A stretch of 64,000 bases of DNA, taken from Nitrososphaerota archaeon (lineage in GTDB: Archaea > Thermoproteota > EX4484-205 > JAAOZP01). Shown here one piece after another: positions 32,796-42,899 of this stretch (position 1 is the stretch's first letter; each line of letters begins with the position of its first letter). Below the pieces are notes generated by a model. It saw nothing but the letters and a program-made list of their open reading frames with translations. It was not told the DNA's origin and made no database searches. The DNA lies in assembly GCA_011605725.1 (NCBI GenBank), contig JAAOZP010000014.1, positions 62,001 to 126,000 of the forward strand. The letters run 5' to 3'. A program made the position numbers and the translations under genes.

Positions 32796-34454
32796 TTAGT
32801 CTAGTTCTCCAGCACCGCCTTCCTCAGACGGTGGCTTCGGAGTCTTCTCCTTCTCTTTAAGCTTGCCCGCGGCAATCACGTCGTCAATCCTCAGGATCAT
32901 GCTTGCAGCCTCGCTTGCAGACTTCACTATCTGCTCTTTCACGAGCAATGGTTCAAGAATATTGTTAGCCCAGCTGTCAGCAGTCTTCTTAGACACAATG
33001 TCTACGCCGTGCCATTTGTTTCCAGACTCATGTTGCTTCCTGAGCTCAGCTATGATATCTATCGGATCCATTCCAGCGTTCTCAGCAAGCGCTGAGGGTA
33101 TTGACTCCAGCGCGTCTGCAAACCTTAATACTGCAAGCTGCTCCTTGCCAGCTATAGTCTCCGCCTTCTTCCTTATTCTCATCGCAACCTCTATCTCAGG
33201 AGCTCCCGCGCCGGCGACGATATACGGGTATGTGACAACATCCTTCACAACGCAGAGAGCATCGTGGAGAGCCCTGTCAGCCTCGTCAACCATCTTCTCA
33301 GTTCCACCCCTTATCAGGATGGTTACAGACCTCGGATCCTTGCACTGCTCTATGAAGACCCACTTGTCTTCACCGACCTTCCTCTCCTCAACTAGGCCGG
33401 CGTAGCCAAGGTCGTCCTTAGTAAGCTCGTTCACGCTGGTAACTATTCTGGCGCCGGTTGCCTTAGAGGCCTTCTCAATATCAGACTCCTTGACTCTTCT
33501 CACAGCGATCACCCCAGCCTTAGCCAAGTAGTGTTGAGCAATGTCGTCAATACCCTTCTGGCAGAGAACCACGTTTGCACCAGCTTCAACGATCTTGTCA
33601 ACCATCTCCTTCAGAATCCTCTGCTCCTCCTCCAGGAATGCTTTAATCTGCTCAGGCCTTTCAATGTTTATCTTAGCGTCGAACTCAGTCTTCTCGATCT
33701 CAAGCGGGCTGTTGAGAATAGCTATCTTAGCATTAACAATCCTCCTCGGCATCCCAGAGTGAACAATCTCCTTATCCAGCACGATGCCGTTTATCAGCTT
33801 GGTCTCCATCACTGAGCCGCCGGCCTTCTTCTCAACCTTAACATCGTCAAGCCTAATGTTAAACTTCCCGTTCTCCTCCCTCGCCACCTTCAGAATAGCG
33901 TCGACAGCGATCTCCGCAAGCTGGTCACTATACTCCCTGACAACCTTGCTCCTCAGAGCAGTCATGGCTATCAGCTTGAGAACCTCCCTGTCCGTCGGCT
34001 TAACCTCTTGAGCAATCTCCTTAAGGAACTGGAGCGCCATGGTTGTGGCCCTCTTATAGCCGTCGACTATGATCGTCGGATGAACATCCATGTCTAGAAG
34101 CTCTTCAGCCTTCTTCAAAAGCTCCCCGGCGAGGACTACCGCTGAAGTGGTTCCGTCGCCAGCCTCAACGTCAGTGCTCTTAGCGACTTCAACCATCATC
34201 TTCGCAGCCGGGTGCTCAATCTCCATCTCCTTCAGAATAGTTGCACCATCATTGGTTATCGTCACGTCGCCAAGCGAGTCGACAAGCATCTTGTCCATAC
34301 CTCTAGGACCGAGTGATGAACGGACTATTTCTGCGAGAGTTATTGCAGCGTTAAGATTGTTCCTCTGGGCTTCCCTGCCCCTCGTCCTAGTGCTTCCCTC
34401 TTTAAGGATTAATACTGGTGTTCCACCTACTGTTGCAGGTATAGCAGTAGCCAT
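32796..34454 (-). CDS. thsA: Thermosome subunit (group II chaperonin)
   Basis: 552 aa. ATP-site motifs DGATILKEM and [17 protein letters not shown] in the equatorial domain, apical domain in the middle, and [18 protein letters not shown] near the end; the tail is acidic and not Gly/Met-rich. It forms the archaeal folding chamber. GAGGTGAG is 8 nt before the ATG and a TATA box (minus strand, 34501-34491) lies upstream. Confidence 0.96.
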   Translation of the reverse strand: MATAIPATVGGTPVLILKEGSTRTRGREAQRNNLNAAITLAEIVRSSLGPRGMDKMLVDSLGDVTITNDGATILKEMEIEHPAAKMMVEVAKSTDVEAGDGTTSAVVLAGELLKKAEELLDMDVHPTIIVDGYKRATTMALQFLKEIAQEVKPTDREVLKLIAMTALRSKVVREYSDQLAEIAVDAILKVAREENGKFNIRLDDVKVEKKAGGSVMETKLINGIVLDKEIVHSGMPRRIVNAKIAILNSPLEIEKTEFDAKINIERPEQIKAFLEEEQRILKEMVDKIVEAGANVVLCQKGIDDIAQHYLAKAGVIAVRRVKESDIEKASKATGARIVTSVNELTKDDLGYAGLVEERKVGEDKWVFIEQCKDPRSVTILIRGGTEKMVDEADRALHDALCVVKDVVTYPYIVAGAGAPEIEVAMRIRKKAETIAGKEQLAVLRFADALESIPSALAENAGMDPIDIIAELRKQHESGNKWHGVDIVSKKTADSWANNILEPLLVKEQIVKSASEAASMILRIDDVIAAGKLKEKEKTPKPPSEEGGAGELD

Positions 34455-34562
34455 TTCAATCTCACCTCAGAACCCCGATTAATAAAGAGGGGTATAAAAA
34501 CTTTATTTCAAGCCTTGAAAAAGGTAAAAACTTAAGTCTAACCTTCTTCTAAAATATTGGAA

Positions 34563-34889
34563 ATGAGCCCAGAGTTAATCTGTCCCTGCGGCAGGATTAT
34601 TAAGGACGCCTCCGAGTTTAAACTCCTATATCTTAAGAAAGAGCTTAACGAGATAGATATTCTGTGTCCAAACGACAACTGTTACCTTAGGGAAGTAGGA
34701 TACATAAAGTTTGAAATAGTCGACGGTAAGCCGAAGTTTAAGGAAGCAAGCTTCTACCCTCCGTTCGTAACCTGGAACGCAAGCCAAATGGGGAGAGAAG
34801 CCGCGTTAGCAGAGTTGAAAAACACTCTCAAGAAGCTTGTTGAAAGAATAGACTGGAGCATGATAAAGCCTGTTGAAGCGAAGACTTAG
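34563..34889 (+). CDS. Uncharacterised cysteine-containing archaeal protein
   Basis: About 108 aa with CPCGR near the start and CPNDNCY near residue 40, a probable zinc site. The rest has charged strands and a C-terminal helix. ATG at 34563 is chosen over the TTG at 34557. It is divergent from the thermosome gene and convergent with EF-2 (5-nt gap). I do not recognise a functional family. Confidence 0.55.
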   Translation: MSPELICPCGRIIKDASEFKLLYLKKELNEIDILCPNDNCYLREVGYIKFEIVDGKPKFKEASFYPPFVTWNASQMGREAALAELKNTLKKLVERIDWSMIKPVEAKT

Positions 34890-34894
34890 AAACC

Positions 34895-37081
34895 CTATTC
34901 TATAAGGTCATCCACCTTAGGAACCTCAGCCGGAAGACCCTTCCTCCTCCTTATTTCAGCGATAACGTTGCCTAAAAGCTGGCTTGGAACAGGCTCCCAT
35001 CTGGCGAAGCTAGTGTCCCAGAAAACCCTGCCTCCGGTTGCACTCCTCAAAACCTCTGAAAGGTCGAAGCTTTCAGCAGCAGGAAGCTCTCCAACAATAT
35101 AGGTCATCAAACCCTTCTGCTCAATGCTTAAAACCTTGCCTCTCGCACGGCTGATAACCCTGGTCACGTTTCCAACCTGATCCATACCGGTTCTAACATC
35201 CAGCCTGAGAATAGGCTCGAGAATAACAGGGTCAGCCAGAAGAATAGAGGCGTGCGTAGCCCTTCTCACAGCCGGAATAATCTGCGCAGGACCATGGTGA
35301 GCAGGATCCTCGTGAATAGTCGCGTCGAGAAGCTTAACCTTCACACCTCTAACCGGCTCCCTAGCCAGAATACCCTCGTTCATAGCCTCGATGAAACCCA
35401 TCCTAATGCTTCCGGAAACCTGCTCAAGCCTCTGAACACCCTTAGTGGCGTCAACCAGAACACTGAAGCTCTCGCTAACCGCTTCAACACCACGAGCCTC
35501 GTCAGCAGGCCAGCCGCACTCCCTAAGCATCCTAGCAACCTCCTTCCTGTCAGTAAACTCCCCAATCTTACCGGTTGCAATAAGCTCTATAACCTTAGGC
35601 TCAAGAGGCTCAACCTCAATCATAATCTTATTATGGCCATTCGGAGACCTCACCATCACCGGCCCACCCTTCCTACGGATACTCTCACGGTAAATGACGA
35701 TTGGACGCGAGGTAACGATCTGAATACCCGCCTCCTGAATAAAGGTCGTAGCAACCTCAAGATGAAGCTGCCCCATTCCAGATAAAAGATACTCCCCGGT
35801 CTGCTCGTTAATAGTCACCTTAAGATTAGGATCCTCAATACTAAGCTTATGCATCGCGCTGATAAGCTCGGGAAGCTGAGCAGGATTCCGAGGCTCAACA
35901 GCAATCGTCATAACAGGCTCAGAAACATACCTGATGCTTTCAAACGGAACAAGATCCTGAACAGTAGTAATAGTCTCCCCCGCCCTCGCAGCGTCCAAAC
36001 CCAGCAGCGCAGGAATATTGCCGGCAGACATAGAGCCAACAACCTCCCTGTGCGGACCCATGTAGATGCAAACCTGCTGAACCCTACCCTTAGCCCTAGA
36101 GTTAACAAGATAAACCTCCTGACCCTCGTAAACCGTCCCAGAGAAAAGCCTGCCGGTAGCAACAACACCAGCCTGAGGATCAACACGAATATGCGAAGCA
36201 GCCATCACAATAGGCCCATTCGGATCACACTTCAACATCGCCCTCCCAACCTCACTATCCAAATCACCCTTCCAAATCCTCGGAATCCTATACGCCTGAG
36301 CAACAACAGGAGGAGGATGAAACCTGACAACCATGCTTAAAACAGCCTCATGCAATGGAAGAAGCTTAGAAAGCTCAGCCTGCCTACCCTTCTCGTAAGC
36401 AGAAACAATATCACTAAACTTCAACCCAGCCTTCTGCATCATAGGAATAGTGAAGCCCCACCGGTCCTTAGCACTCCCGAAAGCAACCATACCCTTCAAA
36501 GCATCAACACGCCACTCAGACTTAAACTCCTCAGGACCATAAAGATCAATAAGCCTGTTGAAATCAGCAATAATACGAAGCAAAGTCTTCTCAACCTCCT
36601 GCGGAGAAAGCTTAAGCTCACGAATCAAACGGTCAACCTTATTGATAAACAACACGGGACGAACATACTCCTCTAAAGCTTGACGAGTAACAGTCTCAGT
36701 CTGAACCAAAACACCCTCAACACTATCCACAACAATAACAGCACCATCAATAGCACGCAAACTACGAGTCACATTCCCCGTAAAGTCGATATGCCCGGGC
36801 GTATCGATGAGATTAATTATATAAGGATTTTTATCTATTTCATGATATAATGATACGTTTGCAGCCTTGTATGTGAACTGCCTCTCCTGCTCTATCTTCA
36901 AGTAGTCTAGTGCTAGTGCTTCACCGGCCACTGTTGGCGATAAGAGCCCTGAGGCGGCGAGCAGGGAATCTGATAGCGTGGTCTTTCCGTGATCCACATG
37001 AGCACATATAGAAATATTTCTAATGTTTTCTAGACTTTTCGAAAGCTTCAACACTTCCTCCGTTGTCTTGTACCTTGGCAA
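34895..37081 (-). CDS. fusA: Elongation factor 2 (EF-2)
   Basis: 728 aa translocation GTPase. G1 AHVDHGKTTLSD, G3 DTPGHIDF, G4 NKVDRL, and the domain IV loop HEDPAHHGPAQIIPA carrying the histidine expected to be modified to diphthamide. Note HHG where HRG is usual. Start is TTG at 37081; the N-terminal sequence fits other archaeal EF-2 proteins. Confidence 0.96.
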   Translation of the reverse strand: MPRYKTTEEVLKLSKSLENIRNISICAHVDHGKTTLSDSLLAASGLLSPTVAGEALALDYLKIEQERQFTYKAANVSLYHEIDKNPYIINLIDTPGHIDFTGNVTRSLRAIDGAVIVVDSVEGVLVQTETVTRQALEEYVRPVLFINKVDRLIRELKLSPQEVEKTLLRIIADFNRLIDLYGPEEFKSEWRVDALKGMVAFGSAKDRWGFTIPMMQKAGLKFSDIVSAYEKGRQAELSKLLPLHEAVLSMVVRFHPPPVVAQAYRIPRIWKGDLDSEVGRAMLKCDPNGPIVMAASHIRVDPQAGVVATGRLFSGTVYEGQEVYLVNSRAKGRVQQVCIYMGPHREVVGSMSAGNIPALLGLDAARAGETITTVQDLVPFESIRYVSEPVMTIAVEPRNPAQLPELISAMHKLSIEDPNLKVTINEQTGEYLLSGMGQLHLEVATTFIQEAGIQIVTSRPIVIYRESIRRKGGPVMVRSPNGHNKIMIEVEPLEPKVIELIATGKIGEFTDRKEVARMLRECGWPADEARGVEAVSESFSVLVDATKGVQRLEQVSGSIRMGFIEAMNEGILAREPVRGVKVKLLDATIHEDPAHHGPAQIIPAVRRATHASILLADPVILEPILRLDVRTGMDQVGNVTRVISRARGKVLSIEQKGLMTYIVGELPAAESFDLSEVLRSATGGRVFWDTSFARWEPVPSQLLGNVIAEIRRRKGLPAEVPKVDDLIE

Positions 37082-37241
37082 GTCCTATTGACACCTTTAG
37101 TTGACGAAGGTTCCCTTGAAAACGGGTTATTAAGCCTTTCCTCTCCGACGGTATATTTGTCTTTTATGCTTCTCGCATGGAGATTTAAATACCGTTGAAG
37201 CGTATTCTAATGCGGGAGAAAGTAAGCATAGAATAAGGGTT

Positions 37242-37340
37242 TTGAAGCGCGACCTTAATAGAAAGTATGTGGATGTCGAGCTGGATGGGGAGAGGGTTAG
37301 GGTTGAGGAGCTTTCTGAAGAGGAAGTAAGGGTGGAATAA
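37242..37340 (+). CDS. Possible 32-aa peptide
   Basis: TTG 37242 to TAA 37338-37340 gives a charged peptide with DVELDGERVRVEELSEEEV, which reads as genuine protein. The frame is open further upstream, but without a better start. A TATA-like GATTTAAATACC lies at about 37171-37182, and the ATG at 37210 is in another frame that stops after eight codons; a -1 shift there would join the two. Low confidence. Confidence 0.35.
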   Translation: MKRDLNRKYVDVELDGERVRVEELSEEEVRVE

Positions 37341-37354
37341 GCATCTAGACACCG

Positions 37355-37759
37355 GTGGAGTTTACTATTTTAACCATACGGGCAGGTTGGATAGACTTCG
37401 ATTATGGCTCGACAAGCCTGTTCTATAGGGAGGCTTGTGAAAGGGCGTGGAGAGAGCTTTGCTGGCGTAAGGCATTAGCGGTTTACAGACTCATATGGTA
37501 CTTCCCGCCTTTCCAGTTCTCTAGTGGCGGCGAAGAATCCTCCTGCATGTTCACGTTGAAGTATAAGGGATACGTCTTCAAGGTAGAAGATATATTTGGT
37601 GAGCACATGAGGGTTAATTTTCTTCACTTAGTCACAGAAGAAGAGTTCCGCAAGCTGGAGACAACAGAACGGAGGAGGCGAGAGGAGTATGCCCCCTTCC
37701 GAGGAAACTGGGTGGAGGAGATCGTGAGCATGATAGAATACTTGACGGAAACTCTGTGA
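37355..37759 (+). CDS. Hypothetical protein (134 aa)
   Basis: An acidic/aromatic-rich protein with FTLKYKGYVFKVEDIFGEHMRVNFL in the middle, which alternates like beta strands, and a helical end. I do not recognise a family. It begins 14 nt after the preceding small frame and ends at the edge of an accessory region. Confidence 0.5.
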   Translation: MEFTILTIRAGWIDFDYGSTSLFYREACERAWRELCWRKALAVYRLIWYFPPFQFSSGGEESSCMFTLKYKGYVFKVEDIFGEHMRVNFLHLVTEEEFRKLETTERRRREEYAPFRGNWVEEIVSMIEYLTETL

Positions 37760-37910
37760 TGGTATATACCGATGCTGGCTCAGCACAAATCTAGCCCAAG
37801 CACTACTTCCCGTATTTCGTTTCCATGTGTTAACACGTGCTACTTGATGCTTGCTTCTTATAATCGCTCAACTTTTTCTAATAATAAAAGACCTCTGTAT
37901 GGAACAATAA

Positions 37911-38498
37911 CTACATATTAGGGTACTTCTTATAGATTTCCAAGATTTTCAGGAAGAAATCGGCAATTTCTCTCACACTCTTATTCATCTTCTCTATTAC
38001 TGCATCTATTTTCTCATCATGGTGCACATCGTTCAAATCTAATAAGCCGCCTCCTAAACCGAGTTTCTTAGCTATCATCCTATCTTCGGGAACCTCCTTA
38101 GACAATAGGGGCTTAGCTACAAGCTGGTTTATTTCATCCCTAACCTCCTTTAGGTCTAAGACTTTAATTGGCCATTTCGCATACTCCTTCCTAAACTCTC
38201 TCGTCGCTATCTTAACATCTACCTTCCGTTTTAGCAACTCGAATGCCCTATTAATCTCCTCTAGGCACAGGGACGGTAGTCCAACTTCATAGTCGAGAAA
38301 CGGTTTACTGTACTTGGAGGAGTCGGATGATATGAAGTTCCCGGTGTAGATAATTGCAGGTATGTACTTTAATCCCTTTAGTTGCATGAGCTCGATGCTG
38401 GTCCAAAGGAATTGGGGGACCACGACCTTATTTAACTCGCTGAGAGCACTCCACGGGGTCATGAACGAAAGCCTTATCGTAACAGAGTGCCAAGACAT
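37911..38498 (-). CDS. Hypothetical protein (195 aa)
   Basis: No family recognised. The N-terminal 70 residues are hydrophobic/aromatic without a clear membrane helix; the C-terminal half is charged and helical. It lies 31 nt downstream of the TPR gene on the same strand, so they may be co-transcribed. Confidence 0.5.
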   Translation of the reverse strand: MSWHSVTIRLSFMTPWSALSELNKVVVPQFLWTSIELMQLKGLKYIPAIIYTGNFISSDSSKYSKPFLDYEVGLPSLCLEEINRAFELLKRKVDVKIATREFRKEYAKWPIKVLDLKEVRDEINQLVAKPLLSKEVPEDRMIAKKLGLGGGLLDLNDVHHDEKIDAVIEKMNKSVREIADFFLKILEIYKKYPNM

Positions 38499-38529
38499 CT
38501 TTTAACACCTGAAATTTAATAACTCCTCC

Positions 38530-39654
38530 TTAGGATCTCGCCTCCGTATTAGCTTCACTGCCAATCCCTGGACGGGTGGCCTTCTTGCTCTTAACCCTTT
38601 TAACGAGCATAATCATGTAATTGGCAACACGTTTATCCTTATCGAGCTCCAAGGACTTCTTGAATTCCTCGAGTGCCTCGTCATATCTTCCGAGTTTGTA
38701 GAACACCATCCCTTTCTTATGGTAGAAATAGTGGTTGCTCGGGTCTATGGCAATGGCTTCATCGAGTTCTTTCATAGCCTCTCCGTACCTTTCCATCTCG
38801 TAAAGCACGAAGCCTTTATTGTAACGGTAATAGGGATTGTATGGATCTAGCTTAACAGCTTTCTCTAAATCGCTGAGAATCGCTTCAAGCATTTTCTCAG
38901 CGTCTATCTCAACATTTTTAAGCTCATCGGTTCTTTCTTTAAATATGATTAAGCTCAGCGATGCCAAGGCCCTGTTATTGTAATACGCGGGGTTATTTGG
39001 ATTGAGGATTATCGCCTCATTTAACTCCTCAAGGGCTTTCTGAACCTTGTAGGCATACATATCCCATGCTCCAAGCATGTAATGAGTTACCCCCAAGTTG
39101 TTGTAGCAATCCGGATCCCTTGGATATCTCTCTAAATAATCTTTAAAGGCCCATTCAATATCATTAAGCTTACTATACGAGTATATCTCAAAAGTCCCAC
39201 CATCCGCATCTACTGCGAAGCCGCTGGCGTAAATGGAAGGCGGACCGATAGCGTGAAAGCAGGCCCACATGTCCAGCTCTCTGAACATACTTGCCTCGAT
39301 GCTCCAATCTGGCAGATACATGAACTCTCCGACGATCTCGCTTCTAATGAGGTGGAAGAAATCGACCTCAGGATCCAGCTCAATCGCTGTATCTATCTCT
39401 GCAAGTGCATCCTTACATCTTTTCACGTAAAGACTATCAGGTCCTTCAAACCTTCTAAGCTCGTAAAGGATATCTGCCTTCCAACAATGTAGATAGGGAT
39501 TCTCTGGGTTGGACCTTAGTAGCTCATCACACCTCTTTACAGCCTCCTCATAGTACTCCTTAGCTTCGCTAGAAGCTTTAGATTTCAAGGATCTCGCTTT
39601 CTGAACGCATTCGTTTAAGAATTCGTCATCAGCCTCGTTTTTTCTTCTGATCAT
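38530..39654 (-). CDS. Tetratricopeptide-repeat protein (374 aa)
   Basis: Several TPR units with the typical pattern (NPYYRYNKGFVLYEMERYGEA, SNHYFYHKKGMVFYKLGRYDEA) and two more near residues 180-230, with an unusual insert at about 110-165. TPR arrays bind proteins. The basic tail (VKRVKSKKATRP) is probably disordered. No signal peptide. First gene of a small minus-strand unit. Confidence 0.72.
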   Translation of the reverse strand: MIRRKNEADDEFLNECVQKARSLKSKASSEAKEYYEEAVKRCDELLRSNPENPYLHCWKADILYELRRFEGPDSLYVKRCKDALAEIDTAIELDPEVDFFHLIRSEIVGEFMYLPDWSIEASMFRELDMWACFHAIGPPSIYASGFAVDADGGTFEIYSYSKLNDIEWAFKDYLERYPRDPDCYNNLGVTHYMLGAWDMYAYKVQKALEELNEAIILNPNNPAYYNNRALASLSLIIFKERTDELKNVEIDAEKMLEAILSDLEKAVKLDPYNPYYRYNKGFVLYEMERYGEAMKELDEAIAIDPSNHYFYHKKGMVFYKLGRYDEALEEFKKSLELDKDKRVANYMIMLVKRVKSKKATRPGIGSEANTEARS

Positions 39655-39727
39655 CCGACGTACTCCTCTCTATAACCTTCTGTATACCTTTTTAACAGAG
39701 AGTTTTTAAACGTTCTAGCGTGCAACA

Positions 39728-40848
39728 TTATCCTCCATATCTCGTTTTCATGTATTGCTGCAACGCATCCCATCCGTTTAGCAGTACAAGCCATTCGCTC
39801 GTATCTCCGAATTCTTTCTCGACTATGCTCTTCAAAAGGTTCTAGCTGTCTTCCGGGAGCTTTTTAAACGCGTACACAGCTTTTCTCCCAGTCTTCTTCC
39901 AAGCCTCTCTATATCCATACATTTGTTCTAGGAATTCATCCACCTCCGTTGGAATCTGAAGAAAAGTTGGCTCACGGTACTTCACATCCAAATTATCATG
40001 CTCATATACGAAGTCTATGACGATATGCTTCTCAGTGCCGCTCTTATCTTTATACTCGAAATCCTTTTGGTACGCTATCGGCTCAGCATAATCTATGGTT
40101 TTATCGAAGGCTATGAACTCTGCCAACTTGCCTTTGCAACCTGTGTCGGTTAATGTGTCCAAGTCTTTTTCTGGCAAGGTCATTACCTCGGCCAATCTTC
40201 CCGCAAGGTCTTCGATAAGCTTCTCGTTGCTAAGCAGATACTGGTTTCTAAGGACATCCTCAGCCTGCTCTATGCTCAGCCCCTCATGTTGTTCGAAGCT
40301 GAATTTGCATACTACAATCTCATTTGGTTTCGCTATGCCGCCGATCCTTGTCCTGACGATCTCCTGTTCATGAGGCTTCAGCAGGATTAGCCTTTCGCAC
40401 TCCTCCCCATCCTTCGTAGCCCTTACCCTCAAGACCCTATGGTCCTCGTCCAGATTCTCCCAGTTCAGCACGTAGCCCCTCTCCGTATGGATGAGGTACT
40501 TCTCCCTCCACTCCGCATTCTTGTGGAGGAATCTTTCAAGCCACTCGGTCAACGCTATTTTTCCTCCTTCCTCCTCTTCAACCCTGACGGGCATGATTAC
40601 CCTAGCGTTCTCCGGCACGGCTTCCGTGAACAGGATTAGCCCGGTTTCCCCCGGCAGGTACCCAATCTCCTTAAGGTATGCTTGGGCGTCGTGAGGAACC
40701 GATACGATGTACGATTCTTTATCAGGTTTTTCTTCATCAACTATCCTCGTCGCGATCACTGGAATGCATATTTTCTCGCCATCCTTATCAACCATGATGT
40801 AGTTGACCTCCTCCGGCGTGTTAGCGTGCGATAAAACCCTATTCTTAA
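39728..40848 (-). pseudogene. Truncated gene with an in-frame amber codon
   Basis: The longest uninterrupted frame runs from ATG 40795 to TAG 39844-39842 (317 aa). Coding-like sequence continues on both sides in the same frame: upstream to 40848 (V-L-S-H-A-N-T-P-E-E-V-N-Y-I) with no start codon, and downstream of the TAG (S-I-V-E-K-E-F-G-D-T-S-E-W-L-V-L-L) to TAA 39730-39728. The 5' part appears lost where the nucleotidyltransferase gene ends. No family recognised. Confidence 0.5.
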
Positions 40849-40849
40849 T

Positions 40850-41335
40850 TCAGCATGTTTTTTCTCCTGCTCTTATTGGCCATGCCCATCCGTAGCTGGT
40901 TCTCTCCACTCCTTTTTCCATTAGTTCTCTTAGAAGCTTCTCCTTTGAGTTTTGCAGGAAGCTTTTAGGGTCATGAAGGATTATGCCGTCTATCAGTGCG
41001 TCGATGATCCAGCCGCTTTTAGATTTAGTATGGGTTTCGAATTCCTCAGGGGTCATGTATATGGCTTGAACTATGCTCGGCAGCTTTAGCTCTGCAATAA
41101 GCTTTGAAGCCATTAGTATCCTCTCCTGGAGCTTCGGCAGTCCTTCTACCACAAGTATTAAATCGATATCGCTCTCCGCTGAGGAAAACGGTTTAGCTTT
41201 TCCCTTTGCCACCGAGCCGAATAATAAGATGCCCACTATTTTCTCTTTGAAAAGCTTTGAAATTTTCTCTATGTATTGCTCTACGAGTTCTCGATACTCC
41301 GAATCCCTAATCTTATCCAAGTTTTCCAGATGCAT
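40850..41335 (-). CDS. MNT-type nucleotidyltransferase antitoxin
   Basis: 161 aa with the MNT core FGSVAKGKA...SDIDLIL (residues about 39-60), the minimal nucleotidyltransferase motif GSxxxG-SDxD. In HEPN-MNT pairs the MNT protein neutralises the HEPN RNase, in some cases by adding AMP to it. It overlaps the HEPN gene by 23 nt, which supports co-translation. Confidence 0.82.
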   Translation of the reverse strand: MHLENLDKIRDSEYRELVEQYIEKISKLFKEKIVGILLFGSVAKGKAKPFSSAESDIDLILVVEGLPKLQERILMASKLIAELKLPSIVQAIYMTPEEFETHTKSKSGWIIDALIDGIILHDPKSFLQNSKEKLLRELMEKGVERTSYGWAWPIRAGEKTC

Positions 41336-41840
41336 CGTCCACCAGGCTTCTTAACTGGCTAATCATGCCTGAGAGGTCTGGCGGCAAGTTCTTAAACTCG
41401 TTGAAGAATTTTACCACGCTGCTTAAGCCTTCCAATGTTGACCTTAAAAGCTCCTTAGCCACGTTCTCTACGTAGACCTCTGAGGGCATTATGATCCTCT
41501 CCTCCGTCTCCCAACCGTATCTCGGCATCGAACCCTGTGATTCAAGAGCCGAAGCATGGGAGACTGTGAGCGTCAGATGGGTTATTTGCTCCCTGCTTAG
41601 ATTAAGCTTTTTCATCCTCTCCTTGTCTGAAACAAGCCTTCCTATCAGGACGCTGGGGAAATGCGTTTTTTCAAACTCTATGCCCAAGAAGCTTAAGATC
41701 GATTTGCAAGCGTTTTCAACCGATAACTGGAATCTGAAAACAGCGTCCGGATAGTCACCCTCCAAGTATCTTGCTAAGCCTCTTCTTAGATCCTCTAGGC
41801 TCATTTTCAACCTGTCCCTAGCCTTGCTATAATTGTCCAA
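41313..41840 (-). CDS. HEPN-domain toxin
   Basis: 175-aa helical protein with the HEPN-like start (ARDRLKMSLEDL, then FRFQLSVENACKSILSFLG) and an R-x4-H motif, REQITH at residues 83-88, that could be the RNase site. It precedes the MNT gene in a toxin-antitoxin operon. Confidence 0.75.
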   Translation of the reverse strand: MDNYSKARDRLKMSLEDLRRGLARYLEGDYPDAVFRFQLSVENACKSILSFLGIEFEKTHFPSVLIGRLVSDKERMKKLNLSREQITHLTLTVSHASALESQGSMPRYGWETEERIIMPSEVYVENVAKELLRSTLEGLSSVVKFFNEFKNLPPDLSGMISQLRSLVDDASGKLG

Positions 41841-41890
41841 CGAGGTGAGTGAAGCATAAAGAAGAATATAAAGTTTATGAAAAAAATTCC

Positions 41891-41995
41891 ATGAGCACTA
41901 TATTCAGTAGGGTGGAGGAACTTGGCATCTCAGTCATCGACGCATTGAAGACAGATATGAGCAGCATGATAGATTTCACTACTCCAAGAAAATGA
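41891..41995 (+). CDS. Possible 34-aa peptide
   Basis: ATG 41891 to TGA 41993-41995, with an AT-rich TATA-like stretch (ATATAAAG) about 25 nt before. Includes FSRVEELGISVIDALKTDM. No family recognised; may be a gene remnant. The rest of 41996-42265 shows nothing I can support. Confidence 0.3.
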   Translation: MSTIFSRVEELGISVIDALKTDMSSMIDFTTPRK

Positions 41996-42265
41996 AGAAA
42001 ATCTGTAAGCGTGCACCATATACTGATTAACCTAAGATAATCAGGTTCATTTATACCTTAACAGTTAAGATGAAGGTGCATCCTTCTAGACAGGGTATCT
42101 TTATCGCGCTTTTTAATTCCTTCGACTAACAATAACGATTACTGTCTCCACCATCCCGTCTGTGCAATCATTTGAAAAACTAAGTTTGAATTCAACTTAT
42201 CTTTTCCTGATGTAAAAATTTACCGTATATGCTTAAAAGCCTCATGATGCCTACTTCTTAAGAGG

Positions 42266-42784
42266 TTGGTTAAGAAGAAGATAGTGGTGAAAGGCGAGAA
42301 GGTTCAGGATGTTGGCTACAGGCTTTTCCTTTTGGAAGCCGCAGAGTCCTTCGGCTTGAAGGGTTCTCAAGCTAGGAACATTGAAGACTATGTTGAGTTT
42401 CTCGTTGAGGGTACTGAAGACAGGGTTGCGGAATTCGTAGAGTATGCGAAGGCCAACTACCCGGAGCACGCTGTGGTTAGAGAAGTTGTTGTGGAGAGTT
42501 ATGGGGGGAGCGTCATGCCTATTGAAGTTTTCCACAGGGGCTTTGACACGAGTCAGCTGGTAAAGATTGTAGATGTTGGAGTAAGTATGCTGGAAAAGCA
42601 GAATAAGATGTTAGAGAAACAAGATTCCATGTTGGAAAAACAGGATTTGATGCTGGAGAAACAGGAGACCCTAATAGGCGAGGTTAGAAATCTTAGAGAG
42701 GATCTTAAAACCTACATGGATGAAAGGTTTCGAAAACTTGAGACGGAGGTAGCGAGGATAAAGGAGAAGATTGGAATAGTCTGA
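42266..42784 (+). CDS. Acylphosphatase-like domain fused to heptad-repeat coiled coil
   Basis: 172 aa. Residues 1-90 resemble acylphosphatase, with VQDVGYRLFLLEAAESFGL holding the phosphate-loop pattern V-x-x-V-G-[YF]-R. Residues about 105-135 contain four heptads built on M-L-E-K-Q-[DN]-x, followed by a further helix. A paralogue with 17 heptads is at 61624. Start is TTG with AAGAGG just before. It stands beside the HEPN-MNT operon. Confidence 0.65.
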   Translation: MVKKKIVVKGEKVQDVGYRLFLLEAAESFGLKGSQARNIEDYVEFLVEGTEDRVAEFVEYAKANYPEHAVVREVVVESYGGSVMPIEVFHRGFDTSQLVKIVDVGVSMLEKQNKMLEKQDSMLEKQDLMLEKQETLIGEVRNLREDLKTYMDERFRKLETEVARIKEKIGIV

Positions 42785-42899
42785 TCCGATTCCTTAAACA
42801 CGTATTTTCAAGTTTTAGAATAATGAGGCCAAAGGGCAGGGTAGATTATAGCGCGCGCCATGCTCTTCAAGGCCTCTATCTTCGCCTCATAAAACAATA

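Noticed and set aside
35252-36676. Several long plus-strand frames opposite EF-2
   Set aside because: Antisense shadows of a highly conserved gene.
39842-39844. Pyrrolysine at the in-frame TAG
   Set aside because: The gene also lacks its 5' end, which fits a pseudogene; no pyrrolysine genes are in the window.
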